Source: UBA6144 sp964399165 (GTDB taxonomy: Bacteria > Bdellovibrionota > Bacteriovoracia > Bacteriovoracales > Bacteriovoracaceae). From it: a DNA stretch of 64,000 nucleotides. A program made the position numbers and the translations under genes. Below are positions 57,418 through 64,000 of the stretch, one piece after another (position 1 is the first letter of the stretch; each line of letters opens with the position of its first letter). The stretch covers positions 124,001 to 188,000 of the forward strand of contig CAYNPO010000004.1 in the NCBI GenBank assembly GCA_964399165.1, given 5' to 3'. Under the pieces are notes generated by a model. That model did no database searches. It saw only the letters and a list, made by a program, of their open reading frames with translations, and was not told the origin of the DNA.

Positions 57418-60400
57418 GCTTGCCCCCTGTGGGCCCGGCGGAGCTCGGCGGGAGTCCATGCCACCGGTCCCTCCACCGTGGCCACGGTGAGCCCTGGGTT
57501 GACCACGGTGCGGCCCACTTGGCGTACATGCTTCCCGAGGGCCGTCTTCACCAACTCCCAGTCGATAAGGCTGCAAGTGAAGAGGATGCGGCCAGGGGCC
57601 TCACCGAAGAGTTCCAGCCAGGAGTTCTTGTCGGTCCACTTCATACCGACGGTGCCATAAGAAGTTTCCGCCGCCGCCACCAAGAGGCCTCCTTCGGAGG
57701 CGTCGTGGGCGCTGTGGATGCGGCCCTGAAGAATTTGCTGGTGGAAGGCACGGTAGAGGCCTGGGGCCACCGCCAGGTCGGTTTCCGCGGGAACTCCGGG
57801 TTCGGCGACCTTGTAAAAGTCGCCGAAGGTGCCGGCCCAGGGTTTCGCGCCTGCGTCCAGCACCGCCAATACCAGGCCCGCCTCGGTAGGAGCGGAAGAA
57901 GGCACGCGCTTCAGATCCGGCACGTGGGCGATGCAGCTCATGAGGAGGGTGGGAAGCGCGCTGATCTTGAGCGGCGTCCCGTCGGCGGTCTTAAGATGGG
58001 CGTCGTTTTTCATGCTGTCTTTGCCCGAGACCAGCGGCAGCCCGTGGGCGAGGCATGACTCGGCCATTCCTTCCGCCGCCCGCACCAGGTGCGCCAACTT
58101 CTGGGCGCCGTCGGGGTTTTTGGCGGAAGTCACGGGATCGGGCCAGCAGAAATTGTCCACCATGGCCATGCGCTCGGGATCCGCGCCGGAGCAGATGGCG
58201 TTCCTCACCGCCTCGTCCACCGCCCAGGCCGCCATGGTGCGGGCGTCGTGGCGGGAAACTTGCGGGGCGAGCCCGCAAGAGACGGACACGCCGGTGTTCT
58301 CGGCGCCGCCGTGAGGGGCCAAAGCCACCACGCCGGCGTCGGCGACGATGCCGTGGGGGGAGAAAGGTTTGCGGACGGTGGCCGCCTGCACTTCATGGTC
58401 GTACTGTCGCACCCAGGCTTCGTGGGAGCGGACATTGGGGGAAGCCAGCATGGCCAGTAAGGCCTCACGCAAGGGCTCAGCCTCCACGCGCTCGGGCAAC
58501 GGACGACGGGGCCAGGGTTGCTCGCACCAGTCCTCCCACTTCTGGGCTGGATCCCACTCGGCCGTGAGGCGCATGGCGGGCAGGCCTTCGTGGAGGAAAC
58601 TCAGGGGAAGGGCGGCGACTTCTTGTTGGGCGTACGAGACCCGCAGCACGCCGTCGTTGGTGAATTCGCCGAGGGAGGTGGCGTCCACGCCATAGTCAGC
58701 GGCAAGCTTTAAGAAGTTTTGCAATACCTCCGGTGGGACGGCCACCGTCATGCGTTCCTGTGACTCGGACACCATCAGTTCCCACGGCGCGAGCCCGGGA
58801 TACTTCACAGGCGCCAGCGCCAAATCGATGCGGGCGCCGCCGGTGAACTGGGCCATCTCTCCCACGCTGGAGGAGAGGCCCCCAGCGCCATTATCGGTGA
58901 GGCCGCTGTAGAGACCTTTGTCGCGGGCGTCGAGGATGAAGTCGGTCACGCGCTTCTGTGTCATGGGGTCACCGATCTGGACCACGGAGGCAGGCGTTCC
59001 CTCTTTCCACTCGAGCGAGCTGAAGGTGGCGCCGTGGAGGCCGTCTTTGCCGATCTTCCCGCCCACCATCACCACGTGGTCGCCGGGACGTACGGGTTTT
59101 TCGCTGCTGGGTTTGCCATTCACGGTGCGGGGCATGGCCCCCAAAGTTCCGCAGTACACAAGGGGCTTCCCAGCGTAGCAGACGTCGTAGTGGAAAGCGC
59201 CATTGACGGTGGGTATGCCGGACTTGTTGCCGCCGTCCTTCACGCCGCGGTGGACACCTTGTCGGATGGTCTCCGGGGCCTTCACGCCCGCGGGCCATTT
59301 TGCGCCCATCTTTTCCTTAAGGCCCTCGGGGCCCAAGCAGAACACGTCGGTGTTGGCGATGGGACGGGCGCCCATGCCCACGCCCAGGATGTCGCGGTTG
59401 ACGCCCAGGATGCCGGTGAGGGCGCCGCCGTAGGGGTCCAGCGCCGAGGGGGAATTGTGGGTCTCGACTTTGATGGCCAGGTCGATGTTGGGATCCCAGC
59501 GGACTACGCCGGCGTTGTCGTCGAACACAGACACCAGCCAGTCCAGGTTGCGGCGCTTGCGGACCTCGTCGGTCAATCCCTTCACGTAGGTCTTGAACAC
59601 CGAGGCCACCTCCCGGCGCTCGCCGGTGGATTTGTCGGAGTAGTCGATGATGGCCCGGAAGATCTTGTGCTTGCAGTGCTCGCTCCAGGTCTGGGCGACC
59701 ACTTCCATCTCCACGTCGGTGGGAGCGCGCTTCTGGGAACGGAAAAAGTCCCGGGCCAGGCGGAGTTCGTCGATGGTGAGGGCCCACCAATTCTCATCGT
59801 TCAGTTTTAGGAGATCGTCATCGGAAACATCCAGGTCAATGGTCCTGACTGGGCGGGCAGTGTCCACGGGCGCGTCCCAGCGCGGGCGCTGAAAACGGGC
59901 GGTGGCATCAGCGTTGCCGTAGTCCTCGCGCCAGTGCAGGAGCGGGTTGATCTCCCCCTCCAGGGTGACGGCGGAGCGTGAGCGCCACACGGTGCCTGAG
60001 CGGGCGACGAGCCCCGCGCCGCAGGCGTGCAGGTTGAGCGCCTCGGTGGCCGCGGCGCCAGCGTTGTCGGTGACGCCGGGGAGGAAACCCGACTCGGTGG
60101 CGTGGCAGCCGGCGAAGCCTAAAGAAGCCAAGTGACGGTCCAGCTCCACGCCGGCATGGATGAAAGCAGTCTCGGCCACCGGATCGGCCAGCACCTCACG
60201 GGCGAGCCGCGCCAACTGCGCGCGTGGTCCCTGGGAGCGGATCCAGTAAACACGGGAGGTGAGGACGCGGGGATTTTCCAGCAGGTCTTTCTCGCGGGGA
60301 AAAACCTCCACCCGGTAAATCTGGGCCTTCTCCCCCATCTCACCGACCACGCGGGGGTACAGGGCGTGCTCCACAGCGAGCCCGCGCGTCTGGAAAGCAG

Positions 60401-60869
60401 CGAAATCGTCGCTCTCCTGCCGGGCGAACTTTTCCTGGGCCAGCACCGGGCCGGTGTCCATTCCCTCGTCCACCACGTGCACGGTAATGCCGCTTACCGC
60501 GTCCCCCGCGTCCCAAGCCTTGCGGTAAGAACCAAGGCCCGGATGGGCGGGAAGCAAGGACGGATGGATGTTGACCACGCTCCCGGCGGGGAAGCGCTGG
60601 AGGAACGAGGCGGAGAGCAGGCGGCGCCAGCCGGCGAGGCAGATGAGCTGGAAGTTTTCTTTCTCCAGGAGCGAGGCGATGCGGGCCTCATGTCCTTCGC
60701 GCGACTCCCCTTCCTGGGCGGGCACCAGCAGCACCTTCACGTCCCGGCGCTCGGCCTTGGCGATGACCGCCGCATCCGGCCGGTCGCACACCAGGCAAGC
60801 CACCTGATGGGCCTCAGCCAGCGCTTCGAAGTTAGAGCCGGTGCCGGAGGCGAAAACCGCGATCCTCAT
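57414..60869 (-). CDS. PurN-PurS-PurL fusion (GAR transformylase / FGAM synthase)
   Basis: A 1,151-residue protein. Residues 1-185 are PurN: SGTGSNFEAL, the catalytic set Asn100, His102 and Asp138 in NIHPSLLPAHP and VDEGMDTGP with the spacing of E. coli PurN (106, 108, 144). Residues about 186-275 look like a PurS-type domain (IYRVEVFPREKDLLENP). From about 280 follows a PurL core (VETHNSPSALDPYGGA, GGNKSGIPT, GVHRGVKDGG) to the end, without the C-terminal glutaminase, which is the separate purQ. The fusion would join the second (GAR to FGAR) and third-step (FGAR to FGAM) reactions. Confidence 0.93.
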   Translation of the reverse strand: MRIAVFASGTGSNFEALAEAHQVACLVCDRPDAAVIAKAERRDVKVLLVPAQEGESREGHEARIASLLEKENFQLICLAGWRRLLSASFLQRFPAGSVVNIHPSLLPAHPGLGSYRKAWDAGDAVSGITVHVVDEGMDTGPVLAQEKFARQESDDFAAFQTRGLAVEHALYPRVVGEMGEKAQIYRVEVFPREKDLLENPRVLTSRVYWIRSQGPRAQLARLAREVLADPVAETAFIHAGVELDRHLASLGFAGCHATESGFLPGVTDNAGAAATEALNLHACGAGLVARSGTVWRSRSAVTLEGEINPLLHWREDYGNADATARFQRPRWDAPVDTARPVRTIDLDVSDDDLLKLNDENWWALTIDELRLARDFFRSQKRAPTDVEMEVVAQTWSEHCKHKIFRAIIDYSDKSTGERREVASVFKTYVKGLTDEVRKRRNLDWLVSVFDDNAGVVRWDPNIDLAIKVETHNSPSALDPYGGALTGILGVNRDILGVGMGARPIANTDVFCLGPEGLKEKMGAKWPAGVKAPETIRQGVHRGVKDGGNKSGIPTVNGAFHYDVCYAGKPLVYCGTLGAMPRTVNGKPSSEKPVRPGDHVVMVGGKIGKDGLHGATFSSLEWKEGTPASVVQIGDPMTQKRVTDFILDARDKGLYSGLTDNGAGGLSSSVGEMAQFTGGARIDLALAPVKYPGLAPWELMVSESQERMTVAVPPEVLQNFLKLAADYGVDATSLGEFTNDGVLRVSYAQQEVAALPLSFLHEGLPAMRLTAEWDPAQKWEDWCEQPWPRRPLPERVEAEPLREALLAMLASPNVRSHEAWVRQYDHEVQAATVRKPFSPHGIVADAGVVALAPHGGAENTGVSVSCGLAPQVSRHDARTMAAWAVDEAVRNAICSGADPERMAMVDNFCWPDPVTSAKNPDGAQKLAHLVRAAEGMAESCLAHGLPLVSGKDSMKNDAHLKTADGTPLKISALPTLLMSCIAHVPDLKRVPSSAPTEAGLVLAVLDAGAKPWAGTFGDFYKVAEPGVPAETDLAVAPGLYRAFHQQILQGRIHSAHDASEGGLLVAAAETSYGTVGMKWTDKNSWLELFGEAPGRILFTCSLIDWELVKTALGKHVRQVGRTVVNPGLTVATVEGPVAWTPAELRRAHRGQA

Positions 60870-62119
60870 GCCTGTCTCCCGATGTCACGGCGCCATTGGG
60901 CACCGTCGAATTTCACGTTGGAAACCTCCGCGTACGCCCGCGCCAGGGCCGCGGCAGGAGTCAGGCCAGTGCCGGTGACGCCGATCACGCGCCCGCCCCG
61001 GGTTACCCACTCCCCATCCCGGCGTCCGAGCCCCGCCGGCACCACGAAAGCGCCTTCGGTGACGGGCCTCCACTCCACGCGGTCGCCGGAGCGCACGGGA
61101 GCCCCCTCGGTGCCGGGATAACCGGCCGCCGCCATTACCACGTGGGCGGCGTGGCCGGAGAGGGTGGCCTCCGCGGGAAGAGCTTCCCCGCGCACGAGCT
61201 TGAGCAGGAGTTCTGCCAGGTCCGTTTTCCAAAGGGGCACCAGCACCTGGGTTTCGGGATCCCCCATGCGAACGTTGAACTCGATCACGCGCCACCCGGC
61301 CGGGGTCCGCATGAGACCCGCGAAAAGAAAGCCTTGAAAAGGGCATCCGGCGTCAGACATGGTTTTGAGCAAGGGCCGGAACACGCGCTCTTCCACGAAC
61401 AGGCGGTCTTCCTCGGTGAAGTCCTCCACCGGCGAAACCGTGCCCATGCCGCCGGTGTTCGGTCCCTGGTCCCCGTCGCGCAGGCGTTTATGATCCCGGG
61501 CCGTGCCGAGCCAGGTGAATTCGGTGCCTCGACAGAGCGCGAAGGCGGAGACTTCCCGCCCGGTGAGTTTTTCTTCCAGCAGCAGCGGAGCCATGCTCTT
61601 GCCCAAGTAGCTCCCATCGAGGAAGCCCTCCACCGCCCGCAGCGCTTCGGCCGCGTCGTTGGCCACCACCACGCCTTTGCCCTGGGCCAGGCCGTCGGCC
61701 TTCACCACCAGGCGGTCGGGATGCTCGGCCAGCGCCGCCCGCGCACTCTCCAAGTCTTGCACCACGGTGACGCCAGCAGTAGGCACGTTGGCCTTGGCCA
61801 TCAACTCTTTTGCCCAGGCTTTGGATGCTTCCAGGCGCGCGGCAACGGCTGAAGGTCCCACGGTGGGGATGCCCAACGCGCGTAGTTCATCCGCCAGGCC
61901 CGCGGAGAGCGGCGCCTCCGGACCGATGACGGCCAGGTCCCATTTCCCTTCGAGGGCAAGGGCCCGTGGGTCCGTGTCGCAAGTCGCGATCTTGGCGTCC
62001 AGGGCGCAGGCGCCGGGATGGGCCGGGGTGACGTGCACGGCGCGCACGGAGGGCGACTGGGCCAGCTTCCAGGCCAGCATCGCCTCGCGACCACCGTTGC
62101 CCACCACCAGCACGTTCAT
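60866..62119 (-). CDS. purD: Phosphoribosylamine-glycine ligase
   Basis: The 417-residue ATP-grasp enzyme begins MNVLVVGNGGREAMLAWKL, and has the ADGLAQGKGVVV ATP loop, LLEEKLTGREVSAFAL and IEFNVRMGDPETQ metal site. It joins glycine to phosphoribosylamine. The stop overlaps the start of the fused gene. Confidence 0.97.
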   Translation of the reverse strand: MNVLVVGNGGREAMLAWKLAQSPSVRAVHVTPAHPGACALDAKIATCDTDPRALALEGKWDLAVIGPEAPLSAGLADELRALGIPTVGPSAVAARLEASKAWAKELMAKANVPTAGVTVVQDLESARAALAEHPDRLVVKADGLAQGKGVVVANDAAEALRAVEGFLDGSYLGKSMAPLLLEEKLTGREVSAFALCRGTEFTWLGTARDHKRLRDGDQGPNTGGMGTVSPVEDFTEEDRLFVEERVFRPLLKTMSDAGCPFQGFLFAGLMRTPAGWRVIEFNVRMGDPETQVLVPLWKTDLAELLLKLVRGEALPAEATLSGHAAHVVMAAAGYPGTEGAPVRSGDRVEWRPVTEGAFVVPAGLGRRDGEWVTRGGRVIGVTGTGLTPAAALARAYAEVSNVKFDGAQWRRDIGRQA

Positions 62120-63126
62120 GGGAACTCCCGGAACCAGTGCGGAAGGGTGAGGTGGGGTTCGTAGACCGGCTTTCCGGTGAGCAACTGGTGTAAGTCATTA
62201 GTGAAGCAGCGGTACATGGTCTCCGCCGCGAGCTTCGCCTGGGCAGGCAAGGGCGCCGGGGTTTGTCCCAAGCGCGTGGCGCAGATTTCCTTGAAGTCAC
62301 CGCCTTCGCGGGCGGCGATTTTCTTCGCCTCGTTCAAGGCCTTTTCCCAATCGCTTCCGCGGTAGTGGGCACGCAGGAACTCCTTGCTCAAGGTGCGGCC
62401 CTGGAAGGTGACCCGCAGCTCGTCGAGCCCGATCGCGTCCACCATCACGAAGTCGCGCATGGCGCCCGCGCCCCGGAAGGCCCACTCGAATTTGCCGTCC
62501 CATAGCTCCCCGTGGAGCAGGGCCACCACGTCCCGCAAGTGGGTGGCGGCGGTGATGGTGAGTTCGGTCAGCCGGTTCATCTCGGCGGCGGTGAGGCCCG
62601 CGATTTGTTGGGCCTCGGCGGCGGTGAGGGGACGGTCGCCGTGCTCGAGCTTGGTGGTGAACTCTACCAAGGGGCGGGGAAAACGCGCGCCCTCTTTGAG
62701 TTCCGGATGGCGCTTGAGCAGCGAGGAGCCAGCGGGGGCACCCCAGCGGAAGATCACTTCCAAGGGCACCAAGCAATTGGTGGGGCCCTCTTGATAGGCG
62801 GCGTAATCGTAGATGTTCCCGTCCCGACGTGTGGGACGGATGACCTCCACCGCCTGCACCTTCAGAAAACGGGTGGGACCGGTGGTGGCTTCCCCTCTCT
62901 CGTCCACTAAGCCCAACGAGTGGTGGGGCACGCCGCGCTTGGCGAGGTGCTGGAAAAAGAGGTCGCCGGCCAGGGCCAGGGCCTCGCCTTTGCCGGAGAG
63001 CAGGTCGGGCATCTCCCCCCAGTCGAAGATGGAGTAGCGGTCCGTGAACTCGAACACCGCGTGGCCGTCGCCCGGGAGCAGCACGTTCTTGGAGGAGCCT
63101 TGGTAGCGGCGGGCCGTGTTCAGCAT
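62116..63126 (-). CDS. purC: SAICAR synthetase
   Basis: The ATG at 63126 overlaps the purF stop by 7 nt. The 336-residue protein has the SAICAR synthase core: a GSSKNVLL ATP loop, FTDRYSIFDWG, the EVIFRWGAPAGSSLL segment and TGPTRFLKVQAVEVIRPTRR. It is longer than the E. coli enzyme (237), as in the larger non-fused class. It condenses CAIR with aspartate using ATP. Confidence 0.95.
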   Translation of the reverse strand: MLNTARRYQGSSKNVLLPGDGHAVFEFTDRYSIFDWGEMPDLLSGKGEALALAGDLFFQHLAKRGVPHHSLGLVDERGEATTGPTRFLKVQAVEVIRPTRRDGNIYDYAAYQEGPTNCLVPLEVIFRWGAPAGSSLLKRHPELKEGARFPRPLVEFTTKLEHGDRPLTAAEAQQIAGLTAAEMNRLTELTITAATHLRDVVALLHGELWDGKFEWAFRGAGAMRDFVMVDAIGLDELRVTFQGRTLSKEFLRAHYRGSDWEKALNEAKKIAAREGGDFKEICATRLGQTPAPLPAQAKLAAETMYRCFTNDLHQLLTGKPVYEPHLTLPHWFREFP

Positions 63127-64000
63127 GTCACTCCTTTTTGCGCCTCTTCGCGGGCGCGCTGGAAGCACGCGGCGGAGGCGGAAACGTCGAAAGGATACTC
63201 ACCTGAAAGGCACCCCTCGCAGAGGGGCTGCGCAATGGCGGCCCGAAGGTCCGCGCGCTCCTGGTACACCACGGCTTCGGCCCCCAGGAGCGTGGCGAGT
63301 TCTTCTGGGCCGTGGCTTGAGGCCACCAGCTCGGATCGCTGGGGGAAGTCGATCCCGAAGTAGCACGGGTGGGTGATGGGCGGGCAGGTGCTGGCCAAGT
63401 AAACCTCGGCGGCGCCAGCTTCCTTCAGCAGCTTGATCAGGCGGCGGGAAGTGGTCCCGCGCACGATGGAGTCGTCCACCAGGAGCACGCGCTTGCCCTT
63501 GATCTCCTCCCCCACCACGCTGAGCTTGAGTTGGACGGCGCGCTCGCGTCGCTCCTGGTTGGGAAGGATGAAACTGCGCTGGACGTAGCGGTTCTTGATC
63601 AACAACTCCCGGTAAGGCACGCCGAGCTGCTCGGCCAGGGCGATGGCGGCGGGGCGGCTGGTGTCGGGAACGGGAACCACCACGTCGGGGGCGATGCGGC
63701 CCTCTTGCATGAGCGTGCTGACTTTGCCCGCGAGCTTCTCGCCTAGGGCGAGGCGGGCGCGATAGACGCTCTGGCCGGCGGGGACCGACTCGGGAGAGGA
63801 GAAGTAAATCCACTCGAAGAAACACTGGGCGGTCTTGCCCTGCTTGAGCATCAAACTCTCAGGGGCGTGACCGGGACGGATGAAGAGCAGCTCGCCGGGG
63901 GCCACGTCGCGCACCGGAGTATAGTCGAGGAAGCGCAATGCGCTGGACTCGGAGGCGAGCATCCAGCTCTCCTGGCCGTTCTCCTCCCGCCGCCCCAGTA
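63120..64000 (-). CDS. purF: Amidophosphoribosyltransferase, C-terminal part
   Basis: The frame runs to the window edge, so the N-terminal glutaminase (with the Cys1 nucleophile) is cut off. Visible are the transferase half motifs: VLLVDDSIVRGTTSRR (PRPP loop), TCPPITHPCYFGIDFP and, near the edge, EENGQESWMLASESSA. It makes the first committed step, PRPP to phosphoribosylamine. First gene of the operon as seen here. Confidence 0.95.
   Translation of the reverse strand, partial: LGRREENGQESWMLASESSALRFLDYTPVRDVAPGELLFIRPGHAPESLMLKQGKTAQCFFEWIYFSSPESVPAGQSVYRARLALGEKLAGKVSTLMQEGRIAPDVVVPVPDTSRPAAIALAEQLGVPYRELLIKNRYVQRSFILPNQERRERAVQLKLSVVGEEIKGKRVLLVDDSIVRGTTSRRLIKLLKEAGAAEVYLASTCPPITHPCYFGIDFPQRSELVASSHGPEELATLLGAEAVVYQERADLRAAIAQPLCEGCLSGEYPFDVSASAACFQRAREEAQKGVTC

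Noticed and set aside
1..64000. CRISPR array or toxin-antitoxin or restriction genes
   Set aside because: No regularly spaced repeats and no recognisable defence-gene motifs were seen on either strand.

Overview
The window is dense, high-GC bacterial chromosome: about 70 protein genes, one tRNA, no rRNA, and no CRISPR array or complete insertion sequence. Gene content suggests a Gram-negative delta-proteobacterial or Bdellovibrionota-like bacterium. The evidence is an LPS heptose epimerase (hldD), many lipoproteins and signal-peptide proteins, several secreted peptidases, a bactofilin, FliL- and FliG-like proteins, and a cbb3 oxidase. This placement is inferred from gene families only.

Layout. 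1-1.9 kb: an L,D-transpeptidase / membrane protein / bactofilin shape operon. 1.9-8.6 kb: a secreted protein, an M16 peptidase pair, alanine dehydrogenase, FliL, a rhomboid-like protein and methylmalonyl-CoA epimerase. 8.6-26 kb: a Cys-rich lipoprotein, a short asparaginase, htpG, a PAS histidine kinase, two convergently flanked HExxH metallopeptidase genes, a DksA-type protein, a TetR regulator, a miniature CheA-like protein, a papain-like secreted protein and an hldD / FliG-like operon. 26-31 kb: polyamine genes (speE, speB) and a tandemly duplicated UspA-Hsp20 pair. 31-36 kb: an unusual cbb3 oxidase operon with seven accessory membrane-protein genes, five of them small. 36-47 kb: tatC, a BFD-type Fe-S protein, map, a hydroxyacid dehydrogenase, aat, a low-GC patch, a desaturase, a cysteine-depleted complex I/hydrogenase-like module and tRNA-Leu. 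47-54 kb: a DUF72 protein, a degenerate sensor kinase, phenylalanine hydroxylase, a DNA glycosylase and several secreted proteins. 54-64 kb: a tightly overlapping purine operon, purF-C-D-(N/S/L)-Q-H-M, in which purN is fused to a PurS/PurL protein.

How genes work together. The purine operon is translationally coupled by ATGA-type overlaps and covers most of the path to IMP (purE, purK and purB are not here). The oxidase operon and the second UspA-Hsp20 pair carry the same CRP/FNR-type palindrome, which suggests shared redox or oxygen control. The peptidases, lipoproteins and exported Cys-rich proteins form a large envelope and secretome complement.

Most interesting for follow-up: the complex I/hydrogenase-like module with almost all metal-ligand cysteines lost (42.5-44.9 kb), the PurN-PurS-PurL fusion, the atypical cbb3 operon with its palindromic operators, the HPt-ATPase mini-CheA, and the 41-bp perfect palindrome at 23.86 kb. 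No intergenic stretch exceeds about 300 bases. The longest (19,038-19,325; 23,662-23,925; 35,749-36,003) hold a terminator, a leader ORF plus palindrome, and the operators respectively.
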